In this document: positions 25,156 through 32,722 of the stretch, one piece after another
Numbering within the stretch: position 1 is the first letter of the stretch
Layout of the letters: each line of letters starts with the position of its first letter
Source of the DNA: Niallia circulans
GTDB taxonomy: Bacteria > Bacillota > Bacilli > Bacillales > Cytobacillaceae
Direction: 5' to 3'
Assembly: GCF_007273535.1 (NCBI RefSeq)
Contig: NZ_CM017505.1
Span: forward strand, 1 to 64,000
Length of the DNA stretch: 64,000 nucleotides
Made by a program: the position numbers and the translations under genes
The notes under the pieces: generated by a model
Database searches by the model: none
What the model was told of the DNA's origin: nothing
The model's input: the letters and a program-made list of their open reading frames with translations, nothing else

Positions 25156-26370
25156 TTATTTTTGAGATTGCTCATTTAAGCTAAGTATTTCTAACGCTAC
25201 TAGGTTGATAGTTCTTGCTGTTGGTTTAAATACTTCATTTTCATCATCTTGTAAAAATTCATGTAAGAAGAAATGATTATTTTCTAAAACCTTTTCACTT
25301 GTTAATTTAACAATGGCTTCTTGAATATATGGAGCTAAAATAGGAGCTTCTCCACCAAAATAGACGTATTTCTTACGTTGTCTATCTGTATTGTATGCCT
25401 TTGTTACAAGTTCACTTAACTGCTCTGCATATTCTTGAAGCATTCCTGTAATTTCAGTAGTTAGATCCTCTTTCTTACCTGTGTTTTCATTTTCCAATAT
25501 ATACTTCTGTTCCTTATGATTCTCAACTATGAAGCTTTCTAAGCTCTTAAGATCCTCAAAGTACTCAATTAACTTTTCTTTACGTAGTACTTCTAAACGT
25601 CCTAAAAATGGTTCTATATCGATAATTTGGAAGCTATCTCTACTAACAGGTGCATTCAATCCAGTTGCTAATAGTACATCATCCACAGAGCCACCACCTA
25701 TATCTGTGAATACTGTAGGTGTATCTTCAAACATGCTAGCTTCCGGTCTTTTGACAATAACAGTTGCATTGTTTTCTTCATCATTTACAATTTTATATTT
25801 CAATGCCCATCTAGATACTTCTCCCTCAATGTAACATTTTGGTTGATTCACTTTAATTGTTAGTTCAGTTTCCATTCCAGGAGTTAATAATGTAACCTGG
25901 TGCTCACCTGCAAATCTTTTCTCCATTTTTTCTAAAGCAATGCTGAATTTTGTTTCTTTCTTTAATAACCAAATTGGAAGCATCATTTTCATAGCATCGA
26001 TTTCAATAGCTGCTTTGTTTTCGCCTTCTGGATTCTTTAGTTTGTAATAGTAAGCCACCGCAGCCATAAAGATAGCATATGGAATTGGGCTCTTAGTTTT
26101 ATCATGCATTCTTTCAACATGCGTGCTAGCTCCGTGTTTCTTTGCTGCCATGTTTCCTAAAACAAAATAACGGTCCTCATCATCTATTTTTGTACAGATA
26201 ACTAACCGATCTAAAAGATCCTTTACTTCATCAACTTTTCCGGTAAATAGACTTTCTGCAGCTTCCTTTTTAATTTCAGTAACAATTGTCGGAATCTCAA
26301 AATAATAACTATCAAAAGTAAAATTAGTATATGAATTTCCAAAATCAGCATTAAGTCTTGTTATATTCAT
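25156..26370 (-). CDS. parM: ParM/StbA-like actin for plasmid partition
   Basis: A 404-residue actin-fold ATPase. Phosphate-1 motif is LNADFGNSYTN (6-16), phosphate-2 is FTDIGGGSVDDV (221-232), and the adenosine motif is YVYFGGEAPILAP near 340-352. In the segregation system it polymerises to push plasmid copies apart, attached through ParR. Length and motif style match the Bacillus large-plasmid ParM group rather than TubZ or AlfA. It is followed 15 bp later by parR, and the operon ends in the terminator at 24655-24702. An ATG start at 26370 has GGAGTG upstream. Confidence 0.88.
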   Translation of the reverse strand: MNITRLNADFGNSYTNFTFDSYYFEIPTIVTEIKKEAAESLFTGKVDEVKDLLDRLVICTKIDDEDRYFVLGNMAAKKHGASTHVERMHDKTKSPIPYAIFMAAVAYYYKLKNPEGENKAAIEIDAMKMMLPIWLLKKETKFSIALEKMEKRFAGEHQVTLLTPGMETELTIKVNQPKCYIEGEVSRWALKYKIVNDEENNATVIVKRPEASMFEDTPTVFTDIGGGSVDDVLLATGLNAPVSRDSFQIIDIEPFLGRLEVLRKEKLIEYFEDLKSLESFIVENHKEQKYILENENTGKKEDLTTEITGMLQEYAEQLSELVTKAYNTDRQRKKYVYFGGEAPILAPYIQEAIVKLTSEKVLENNHFFLHEFLQDDENEVFKPTARTINLVALEILSLNEQSQK

Positions 26371-26427
26371 TTAAAAACACTCCTATGTATGTAAGTTTGA
26401 TTGCAATAATTTATATGTATTTATCCC

Positions 26428-26700
26428 TTAGATCTCTAATTTCTGTGGCGCACGTTCTATTACTTTGAAAACTCGCTCATAGCGCTTGTTTGTTTCTTCT
26501 AACTCTTCCCTACAAACATTCATAACCAATACGTGCTTTAATCCTTTTTGAGTTTGAACTAAAACAATATCGCCTGGTTGAATCGGTTCGACTCTTAGAT
26601 TTTTTGGTATGTGCCAGTTATATAACGTGTTGGTATTTAGCTTTATTACGCCATTTTTATTACTCCAGATATGAAAAGCAGATATAGTATTATTATTCAA
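26428..26700 (-). CDS. DUF5839-type protein
   Basis: 90 residues, just upstream of parM in the same orientation. The segment LYNWHIPKNLRVEPIQPGDIVLVQTQKG followed by HVLVMNVCREELEETNKRYERVFKVIERAP matches the small DUF5839 family seen on Firmicutes plasmids. It looks like a compact beta-barrel. Function unknown. GGGGAG precedes the ATG. Confidence 0.6.
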   Translation of the reverse strand: MNNNTISAFHIWSNKNGVIKLNTNTLYNWHIPKNLRVEPIQPGDIVLVQTQKGLKHVLVMNVCREELEETNKRYERVFKVIERAPQKLEI

Positions 26701-26748
26701 ATCAGGTTGCTCCCCTCTTCAGTCTCCATTTTTTCTAAAAATAATTAA

Positions 26749-26947
26749 CTGCACAACGTTGTTAACTTATATTTATATTATCTCATATAAATAATAGGAT
26801 TACAAGTATTTTCATTAAATAAGTGCACAACATTGTGCACTTATTTAAAATTAACAAGAAAATAGATTGAAATATATACTATTCAACGTTACAACGTTGT
26901 GCATTTAATAAGATGTGATAAAAACTAATACAACAACGTTGTGCACT
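26749..26947. repeat. parC: Centromere-like repeats (parC candidate)
   Basis: The 10-bp palindrome ACAACGTTGT occurs three times (about 26753, 26891, 26932), and a variant ACAACATTGT sits inside a 22-bp dyad AAGTGCACAA/TTGTGCACTT (26821-26842). All lie upstream of the parM operon, where ParR-binding sites are expected. Confidence 0.7.
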
Positions 26948-27014
26948 TGATTTTTGGTGTTAACTTTCATTTATAAATTGGACATTTATATACAAAAACC
27001 TTTATTTTAATTAG

Positions 27015-27062
27015 AAACAAAAAAGATACCGATTTTCTATCTTAGAAAAATTGGTATCTTTC
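27015..27062 (-). terminator. Terminator, GATACC type
   Basis: AAAGATACC pairs with GGTATCTTT. It is nearly the same stem as the parR terminator. Confidence 0.65.
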
Positions 27063-27310
27063 AAACCTTTACTATGGAACCTAAGTAGAATCTTTTACAT
27101 AACAAATTTTATTAATGGACAAAATACAAAGTATCAAGTTAAATCGTTTTTTATTAACTCCAATATAAATATACCTTGCAGAAGATCCCTTACTTTAGAT
27201 GATTAAGAAGGGATCTTCTTGCAGAAAAGTACCTAAAATGTAAAAAGTGAAATCCGGTATCTTTTAAACAGAAACATCTTAGAAAAACACTTAAATAAAC
27301 ACTGGAAAGC

Positions 27311-27383
27311 ATGAACGCTATGTGTTTTTTTGTGGAAGCACATGTGTTAAAAAGTTTATCTAATAAGGTTTTAAGCGTTTATT
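27311..27383. repeat. AACGCTATGTGTT repeat region, copy 2
   Basis: AACGCTATGTGTTT, then TCTAATAAGGTTTTAAGCGTTT. It mirrors the order of motifs at 23819-23890. Confidence 0.5.
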
Positions 27384-27416
27384 ATTGCTGTTTCGTTTTG
27401 TTGAATTCAACAATAA

Positions 27417-27446
27417 AAATGAACGGCGTTTAAACGCCGTTCATTT
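27417..27446 (-). terminator. Perfect 30-bp palindrome at gene end
   Basis: Self-complementary with core GGCGTTTAAACGCC. It overlaps the stop codon of the MerR/DUF3967 gene and leads into TTTTATTG on the minus strand. It also contains AACGGCGTT, like other sites around this gene. Confidence 0.65.
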
Positions 27447-27971
27447 CCAAAATTCCCACCATCTTTTTTCTTCAGTAGCAGCAGCTATTTCTAGCCGTCT
27501 TTCTTCTAAAGCATTCTGTAATTGAGTAGTTAAAACTCGGTCTCTTTGCTCAACCACATCATTTATTTTAAGTTCAAAGGCCTTCAACATAGCTTCGCGT
27601 TCTTCCTCAACTGCTTGTTTAACTGTCTTATGTATAAGATCCTCTAACTCACTCTTAGAAACGCGTATTTCATCCTTGTGAACACTATGCGTTTGAACGG
27701 CGTTTTTAGTGTCTAAATCCATTGATACAACAGCTTTTAACGCGTCTGTTAAAGCTACATCATTAGCAAGTAGTTTTTTCAATTCCCTAAACACCTTAAA
27801 ATCGCGTTCATAGTATATGCGTTGATCCTTATTGTTACGTTCAAAAGTATAATTAAGCTTCTCTAATTCAATAGACCATCTTCTTAAAGTAGAAGTAGTT
27901 ATATCCAGGTTAAGCGCAACATCCTTTGCGAAATACCCATATGATTCAGTGTTTTCCATAGCGTTTATCAC
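27441..27971 (-). CDS. MerR-type HTH protein with DUF3967 tail
   Basis: 176 residues. The N-terminal YFAKDVALNLDITTSTLRRW is a MerR-like helix-turn-helix with its wing (about 10-75). Residues about 100-165 form a long charged coiled coil (ELEDLIHKTVKQAVEEEREA), and the C-terminus ends in KRWWEFWK, the signature of DUF3967/RacA-like plasmid proteins of the Bacillus cereus group. Such proteins are thought to bind DNA and bridge it to the membrane or to other proteins. The gene and its flanks contain many AACGC..GCGTT dyads that could be its binding sites. A 36-codon gene lies directly upstream. Confidence 0.75.
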   Translation of the reverse strand: MINAMENTESYGYFAKDVALNLDITTSTLRRWSIELEKLNYTFERNNKDQRIYYERDFKVFRELKKLLANDVALTDALKAVVSMDLDTKNAVQTHSVHKDEIRVSKSELEDLIHKTVKQAVEEEREAMLKAFELKINDVVEQRDRVLTTQLQNALEERRLEIAAATEEKRWWEFWK

Positions 27972-28010
27972 CTCATCGAAAGTAATTCGACATATATCGC
28001 GTAAAATCCT

Positions 28011-28121
28011 TTACTTAATTTTTATACTCACTTGTTTACAGTCAGTATCTTTAAAGTCTTTTGTTATGCGTTTAAGAAATTTTGATACTTTAGGATCTTT
28101 GTTTTTAGTGCTTTTTTTCAT
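28011..28121 (-). CDS. Small basic protein, 36 aa
   Basis: ATG at 28121 follows GAGGTGG by 6 nt. The protein is lysine-rich (KKSTKNKDPKVSKFLKRITK) and ends in VSIKIK. It lies 39 bp upstream of the MerR/DUF3967 gene, so it is probably cotranscribed with it. Function unknown. Confidence 0.45.
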   Translation of the reverse strand: MKKSTKNKDPKVSKFLKRITKDFKDTDCKQVSIKIK

Positions 28122-28302
28122 TGTATCCACCTCGAATAAATTTATATAAAACAAGTTTGGTCATAGCAAATTAAAAATATACAAGAATAGTTAAATAAAT
28201 TTGTTCTAGCTGTCCCTCCATTAGCCTATATATCTATTAGAGTGGAAAACTGGAAAAGTGACCTGGAGATAAATTGTATTTTAGGTTAGGGGGGGAAGAA
28301 GA

Positions 28303-28785
28303 GTGGAGTACTTGAATCCATTATTTAATGAGCAAAGAATAATAAAAAAAGAAAATAGGGAAAATCAATCAAAAGCATTAGAAGGAAAAAGAAACAAAGA
28401 CCGAAAGGTCCGAAGTGATAAAACTCATAACTTAAAGTTTCCTGTATCAAGCATTGAAAAGATAAAATTGCAATCCTTATGTAAACAAGTTCAACGTAAG
28501 TCCGAAGGGCAGGGGACCGATCTTATTCGACAAACTAAATTAAATACGTTGTTACTTTTATATGGAATAAATAATCAACATATTTTATCTTGGGACTGGC
28601 CTTATAAAGATTCTAAACAATATATGCACACAAACCCATTGGAAACGATATATGAACGCGAAATAGGCGGCCCTTTTGGGTTAGCTATACAAAAGGGTTT
28701 CTCAGAAAGAAAAACCGCTTATATGGTTATTATGTCCGTTTTAAGATGGTTGGAAGGGGAGGGTAATATTGAAAAAATCCTATAG
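28303..28785 (+). CDS. Hypothetical protein, 160 aa
   Basis: A GTG start follows a G-rich ribosome site. The N-terminal 50 residues are highly charged, and the rest is helical (SSIEKIKLQSLCKQVQRKSE, TKLNTLLLLYGINNQHIL). No family recognised. It overlaps the next gene by 17 bp, so the two form an operon divergent from the MerR/DUF3967 gene. Confidence 0.55.
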   Translation: MEYLNPLFNEQRIIKKENRENQSKALEGKRNKDRKVRSDKTHNLKFPVSSIEKIKLQSLCKQVQRKSEGQGTDLIRQTKLNTLLLLYGINNQHILSWDWPYKDSKQYMHTNPLETIYEREIGGPFGLAIQKGFSERKTAYMVIMSVLRWLEGEGNIEKIL

Positions 28786-29404
28786 CTCTTTAAATGTTCT
28801 AAGTGAAAAAATGACTGCCGACTTTAAAGGTATGTTTCATTCCATCTTTGCAGCAAAAAAATATATAACTGTAAAATTACCATACTATGATTATTTACGT
28901 GGACAAGTATTTATAGAAGATGTTAAGGACAATTACCCTGAAGAGATTTCTTCCTTCAGTTCTTTTAACATAAGCCAATTTGTTTATATGCTTTATTTAG
29001 ATTTTATGAAACAGATTAAAAAGGGAGTGAAAAATGAAGAAGTAGCCAATTATTTAAGTATAAGCATGGACAAGTATTTCCCATCAAAGATAATCCAAAA
29101 ACGAGTATTTAATAAAATAAATAACAACCTGTTTCAATATGAAGAATATGAAATAGAAGAAGATCCGGAAGAAGTAGCAGAGGAAGAAGAAAAATCTGCT
29201 TATTTAACTATAAGGATTCAGCAAAAAGTGATTTTGCGCGGTGAAATACTACTGCATGATTTAGCTCCATTTTTAAAAGAAAAAGCAATAACTGTAGAAC
29301 AAGTAATGGCAATTATCTATTTAGATTTTATAAAATCAGTTCAAGAAAACGGAAATTCGGTTGCTGTTCAGCAAAATATTGTTAAAAAGCTACAGCATAA
29401 TTAA
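28769..29404 (+). CDS. Hypothetical protein with two similar halves, 211 aa
   Basis: No named family. Two related segments flank an acidic linker (EEYEIEEDPEEVAEEEEKS, about 128-150): YITVKLPYYDYLRGQVFIED..VYMLYLDFMKQIKKG and YLTIRIQQKVILRGEILLHD..MAIIYLDFIKSVQEN. Each has a strand, an RGxxxxxD turn and a YLDF helix, so it is an internally duplicated protein. Translation starts at TTG or a later codon inside the end of the upstream gene. Partner of the 160-aa protein by context. Confidence 0.6.
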   Translation: MKKSYSSLNVLSEKMTADFKGMFHSIFAAKKYITVKLPYYDYLRGQVFIEDVKDNYPEEISSFSSFNISQFVYMLYLDFMKQIKKGVKNEEVANYLSISMDKYFPSKIIQKRVFNKINNNLFQYEEYEIEEDPEEVAEEEEKSAYLTIRIQQKVILRGEILLHDLAPFLKEKAITVEQVMAIIYLDFIKSVQENGNSVAVQQNIVKKLQHN

Positions 29405-29433
29405 AAGCCGATATCCAATAGATGTCGGCTTTT
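29403..29433 (+). terminator. Terminator
   Basis: AAAAGCCGA pairs with TCGGCTTTT. Confidence 0.75.
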
Positions 29434-29470
29434 ACCCAAATGCAAATTTATTACTTAGCAAGTATAAGTA

Positions 29471-30457
29471 TTAATAACGTGGTGCATTATCTTTAATTAA
29501 CTTTGCTCTAACTAGATTATGTATTTTTTCAACTATGATATTTGGTGAATCATTTAGATCAAAATAATGGTTTTCTATTTTATAAAAATCCATAAAAAAG
29601 TCATAAGTTAAACGAAGTTTAAATTTTTTTAACAAACGAAATGGCAAAGGTAAAACCCCTGATTTTACTGAAGATATCACAAGGAGAGTATTTACCTCTT
29701 CGAGCTTCTTAATAATTTCCTCAACTCTTCTCTTCTCATTCATAAATAGTTCAGGGTAATTCAGATTTTCGTAATTCGCTGTAATTAAGGGATTATGAAA
29801 ATAAAACTTAATATCAGTAGGGGAGTTTTTTAATTGAATTCCATATTGGTCTAAGGAAGACTTCTTTATATTTAGACCAGAAAGAGTATCCAAAAATGCT
29901 ACCCATTGATTCTTAGTTTCCTTGTTTAATAAATAATTATTAAACTTTAGGGGATTCTTTTTATATTTAGTAAGGTAACCAACCATCATTGGTGCATTAA
30001 ACATAATAGCACTAACTGTACGATGTGTAGCATTAGAAAAATACACTTCATCATCCATATAATAATTGAATTTTGGAAGACCATCTCTTAGTCTATATTC
30101 AATACTATCATCAATGTAAAATTTATATTGGTATTCAAGACCATTATTTATTAAACTGTCTACATTTTGCTGTATTCTTTGACTGTGAAGCGATCCTCTA
30201 CCGTTTGTACTTATTTCTCGTGTTACAGAAAAAAACAATTCATAAATTGACCTATTTTCTGTAACCCAACCTCCGGAAATGCCTTGGATTTTACTAACTT
30301 CTACAAGAGTAGGTAATTTATTATTGTTAACTTCATCGTAATATAAGTGATAATCACTTTCACTAATTAAAATCCTGTCCTTCATTGCTTTGATATGATT
30401 ATTTGAAATGCCTTGTTTATTCATTTCTCCAATCCAATAACTTAATATACTTTTCAC
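29471..30457 (-). CDS. ParB/sulfiredoxin-fold-like protein
   Basis: The start is placed at GTG 30457, which has AGGGGGA 5 nt upstream, giving 328 residues; an upstream TTG at 30478 is less likely. The segment FNYYMDDEVYFSNATHRTVS followed by AIMFNAP resembles the substrate-binding HR turn of ParB-like nuclease/sulfiredoxin folds (about 130-160). The rest is helical and unassigned. It is a lone gene. It could be a defence or DNA-processing protein, but nothing in the sequence proves it. Confidence 0.5.
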   Translation of the reverse strand: MKSILSYWIGEMNKQGISNNHIKAMKDRILISESDYHLYYDEVNNNKLPTLVEVSKIQGISGGWVTENRSIYELFFSVTREISTNGRGSLHSQRIQQNVDSLINNGLEYQYKFYIDDSIEYRLRDGLPKFNYYMDDEVYFSNATHRTVSAIMFNAPMMVGYLTKYKKNPLKFNNYLLNKETKNQWVAFLDTLSGLNIKKSSLDQYGIQLKNSPTDIKFYFHNPLITANYENLNYPELFMNEKRRVEEIIKKLEEVNTLLVISSVKSGVLPLPFRLLKKFKLRLTYDFFMDFYKIENHYFDLNDSPNIIVEKIHNLVRAKLIKDNAPRY

Positions 30458-30687
30458 AGTTCCCCCTGCCTCTACCAATGATTATATATTTTAACATTAA
30501 CGCAAAATTAAATTTAAGAGCAATTAAAAGACTTTTCGAAATAGGGATTTATTTAGCAATAATTTATATGTTTTAAAACGTTTACATAACATAAACGAAC
30601 TGTAAAAAAAACCCTTTTTTGTTAAAATTATTTATCATATTATTAAAATGTATAAAAATAACTAATAGATAGAAAAGGGGAGCTATT

Positions 30688-31338
30688 TTGAAAAAGCAAA
30701 TTATAGGACTGTTTGTATTTGTATTATTATTAGGAACCTTGTTACCTACTAAACTTGCATTTGCTAGTGAGAATGATGGACAGAGTGATGAAGAATTGGT
30801 ATTGGTTACTCTTTATTCAGATGAGGAACAAAATATCCTAGCTGAAGTTCCTAAATCACATGAACAAGAGTACATTGCGAAACTGGAAAATGATGACTTT
30901 AGAACTGCGGAAATTCAAAAGTCTTTAGAGTATAATAAAACTAATAGCATAAATGTATCCACTGTTGCTAAGTCTTCCTATTCAACAGCAGCTGTCGGTT
31001 TAAAGCCATATGTGAGATACTACAAACTGAAGGAAGTATTACAAGTGGTTGACCATTTAGATAATTCAAGAAACTGGTTAAAGTATGCGTCTAATCCACT
31101 GACTGACTATGTAATAGGAATTGCTATTAGTGTTATTAAAAAGAATCCTTTTATTGGTACAGCTGTAGGAGCAACGGTTTGGTCTTTGGCTGATATGAGT
31201 AATAGACAAGACGCCTGGTGGAAGGAATCTGCATATCAAATTCTTCGTGGGCAAATAAGAGGTGTCAAATTAACTGTTACTCCTAATAATACAGGATCAA
31301 ACTATCCAGCTGCATATAGAATACTATCAAGATATTAA
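30688..31338 (+). CDS. Secreted protein with hydrophobic C-terminal segment
   Basis: 216 residues. A TTG start follows AGGGGAGC. The N-terminus MKKQIIGLFVFVLLLGTLLP is a signal peptide with a probable cleavage after AFA-SE (about 27). The mature part has an acidic first half and then a long apolar region (about 144-178; YVIGIAISVIKKNPFIGTAV) before a basic C-terminus. The layout is like secreted killing factors such as SdpC or other bacteriocin precursors, but there is no clear homology. A two-helix membrane protein gene follows 29 bp later, as expected for a toxin-immunity pair. That role is an inference. Confidence 0.6.
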   Translation: MKKQIIGLFVFVLLLGTLLPTKLAFASENDGQSDEELVLVTLYSDEEQNILAEVPKSHEQEYIAKLENDDFRTAEIQKSLEYNKTNSINVSTVAKSSYSTAAVGLKPYVRYYKLKEVLQVVDHLDNSRNWLKYASNPLTDYVIGIAISVIKKNPFIGTAVGATVWSLADMSNRQDAWWKESAYQILRGQIRGVKLTVTPNNTGSNYPAAYRILSRY

Positions 31339-31367
31339 AAAGTCATAAAGAAATTAGGGATGAAAAC

Positions 31368-31571
31368 ATGAATAAAAAAAGGATTATAATAAATCTTATT
31401 GGGATCATATACATTGTGATTCTAACAATATTTTATTTTTCCGAAAGTATCCCGTTTTTAACTACTGGATTTAGTGGGTTTATTATATTTTTGATTGGAT
31501 TATGTATGGCACTTTATACTCCTAAAGTGGGGGAAGATATTAAAAAATTATTTAAAGTAAATAAACAATAA
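31368..31571 (+). CDS. Two-helix membrane protein (possible immunity protein)
   Basis: 67 residues with two membrane helices (about 6-24 and 30-49, IIINLIGIIYIVILTIFYF and FSGFIIFLIGLCMALY) and a basic cytoplasmic tail. ATG at 31368 follows GGGATG-like pairing only weakly. It shares a transcript and a terminator with the secreted protein upstream. Small membrane immunity proteins of bacteriocins look like this, but no family match is certain. Confidence 0.55.
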   Translation: MNKKRIIINLIGIIYIVILTIFYFSESIPFLTTGFSGFIIFLIGLCMALYTPKVGEDIKKLFKVNKQ

Positions 31572-31582
31572 GTATTTGTTGA

Positions 31583-31626
31583 AGAGAAGGGTTAGTAGGA
31601 AAAATTACTAAGCCTTCTCTTTTTTA
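31583..31626. terminator. Bidirectional terminator
   Basis: AGAGAAGG..TTAGTA pairs with TACTAA..CCTTCTCT, with T-runs on both sides. It separates the secreted-protein pair from the type III toxin gene. Confidence 0.8.
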
Positions 31627-31631
31627 TTTCT

Positions 31632-32231
31632 TTATCTTTCTCTCCTTGCTAAATGTCTTCTTATAGCAGCTTTTCTTTTTTGCTCTCTTTGTTCCTTTTC
31701 TAGATCCTGGTTAGTTTGATCCTTCTGTAATTCTTGTTTAGGATCTTTCTCTTCTAATTTTTGAATTAATTGTTTTTCAATGCTCTTTACATCTGCCTGT
31801 TTAGGAACTATCTTAACACCTCTGTTTAAAAGGTTTTGAACCTTTTGAGCCTTATTTTGTATGATCTTGATATCTTCAGGGCTACTCACGTTGTAATGAC
31901 TGTTCCTAACAATATAATCTTCTTTTATATAATCCTTTGTTACAGGGAACATATCCTGAATGACAAAAGCCTGTTTTCTAGGACCTACCTGACAAACATG
32001 AGCAAAATCGGTAGGTTTACCTTGTGCTTCTTTCTGCTGTATTAGTCTTTCGTATTTTTCAGTTTGTGTTGACATAGGAACAAACCATAATATATCTTTA
32101 TTTTCTTTCCCCTGAAAAACATAATAATTCGGCCTATTATCGCCTTTGCTTTTAAGTTGGGGATCTGGAAAATCCTCGAAAAATTCATTTTTAATTGTGT
32201 ATATATAATGTTTTTTAATACCGTTATTCAT
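31632..32231 (-). CDS. Type III toxin (ToxN/CptN-like endoribonuclease)
   Basis: 199 residues. The conserved stretches YTIKNEFFEDFPDPQLK, NRPNYYVFQ, WFVPMSTQTEKYERL, HVCQVGPRKQAFVIQDMFPV and LLNRGVKIVPKQADVKSI match the ToxN/CptN/TenpN toxin family of Firmicutes. These toxins are RNases held inactive by a repetitive RNA antitoxin. The basic, glutamine-rich C-terminal 45 residues are an extension beyond the family core. Directly upstream are a terminator (32268-32302), three pseudoknot-forming repeats and a consensus promoter, the standard type III order. The toxin is therefore made only by readthrough of the terminator. Confidence 0.8.
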   Translation of the reverse strand: MNNGIKKHYIYTIKNEFFEDFPDPQLKSKGDNRPNYYVFQGKENKDILWFVPMSTQTEKYERLIQQKEAQGKPTDFAHVCQVGPRKQAFVIQDMFPVTKDYIKEDYIVRNSHYNVSSPEDIKIIQNKAQKVQNLLNRGVKIVPKQADVKSIEKQLIQKLEEKDPKQELQKDQTNQDLEKEQREQKRKAAIRRHLARRER

Positions 32232-32265
32232 TCTCTTCTCCCAGCTAGATCAATAAAGAACAAAA

Positions 32266-32302
32266 AAGAAGCTAGAGAATATAATTCTCTAGCTTCTTTG
32301 AC
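32266..32302 (-). terminator. Attenuating terminator between antitoxin RNA and toxin
   Basis: A perfect 14-bp stem AAGAAGCTAGAGAA / TTCTCTAGCTTCTT with a 4-nt loop, then T6 on the minus strand. In type III systems this hairpin sets the antitoxin-to-toxin ratio. Confidence 0.85.
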
Positions 32303-32433
32303 GACGTATACTTACAAGGCCCTAAGTTTCTTAACCGAATTGAGGGTCTCCGGTCCCTTTTTCTTAGTCGTTATATAGGGGTAACGACTCCTTTTTTATT
32401 CGTCGCTCAAGGAATAGCGACACACTTAATAAT
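32303..32433 (-). ncRNA. Type III antitoxin RNA, three pseudoknot repeats
   Basis: Three tandem units spaced 33-34 nt. Hairpins: GTCGCT/AGCGAC (32402-32421), GTCGTTA/TAACGAC (32367-32388), ACCG/CGGT (32334-32354). In each, the loop (TTCCTT, CCCCT, ACCCT) can pair with a 3' tail (AAGGA, AGGG, AGGG) after an A-rich linker (AATAAAAAA, AAGAAAAA, AAGAAAC). This gives an H-type pseudoknot per unit, as in ToxI and CptI antitoxins, which are cut in the A-rich linker. Confidence 0.8.
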
Positions 32434-32439
32434 AATATA

Positions 32440-32468
32440 ATTATACTTTACGTCGTATTCTATGTCAA
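32440..32468 (-). promoter_or_regulatory. Consensus promoter of the antitoxin RNA
   Basis: TTGACA (32463-32468), a 17-bp spacer and TATAAT (32440-32445), all on the minus strand. Both boxes are perfect, fitting a highly expressed antitoxin. Confidence 0.9.
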
Positions 32469-32535
32469 TTATCTTAAATGATCTTAATATAATTTATTTG
32501 TTAATACGTGAATAGTTTATTTGAATTTTGTTTAA

Positions 32536-32667
32536 ACTGCTAAGGCTAAAAGGATTCATAAAGATGGCCATCTTTCCTACATAGCAAAAAACGATAAATC
32601 TCCTGGAGATAGTCTTCGCCTAGTGAAAATTGGGTTATTGACGAATATTAAAGAAGATTTTAGCTGA
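32536..32667 (+). pseudogene. Open fragment without a start
   Basis: 43 sense codons (for example RIHKDGHLSYIAKNDKSPGD, then LRLVKIGLLTNIKEDFS) end in TGA, with a stop just upstream and no start codon. It reads like a C-terminal gene remnant. Identity unknown. Confidence 0.3.
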
Positions 32668-32722
32668 ACGAGTAAGCTCCGTTTGGCTTTTTGTCGTGTT
32701 ATTTTTTTATTTTGCGCATTAA

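Larger units (their letters stand above)
26948..27440. other. Intergenic region with hairpins
   Basis: No gene. It holds a terminator at 27015-27062 (a sister of 24655-24702), a strong hairpin at 27179-27224 (AAGATCCCTT/AAGGGATCTT) and the second AACGCTATG repeat region at 27311-27383. Confidence 0.5.

Noticed and set aside
32303..32433. tRNA-like or CRISPR-like repeat
   Set aside because: The units form pseudoknots ahead of a terminator and toxin gene, fitting a type III antitoxin. No acceptor stem or CCA is seen.
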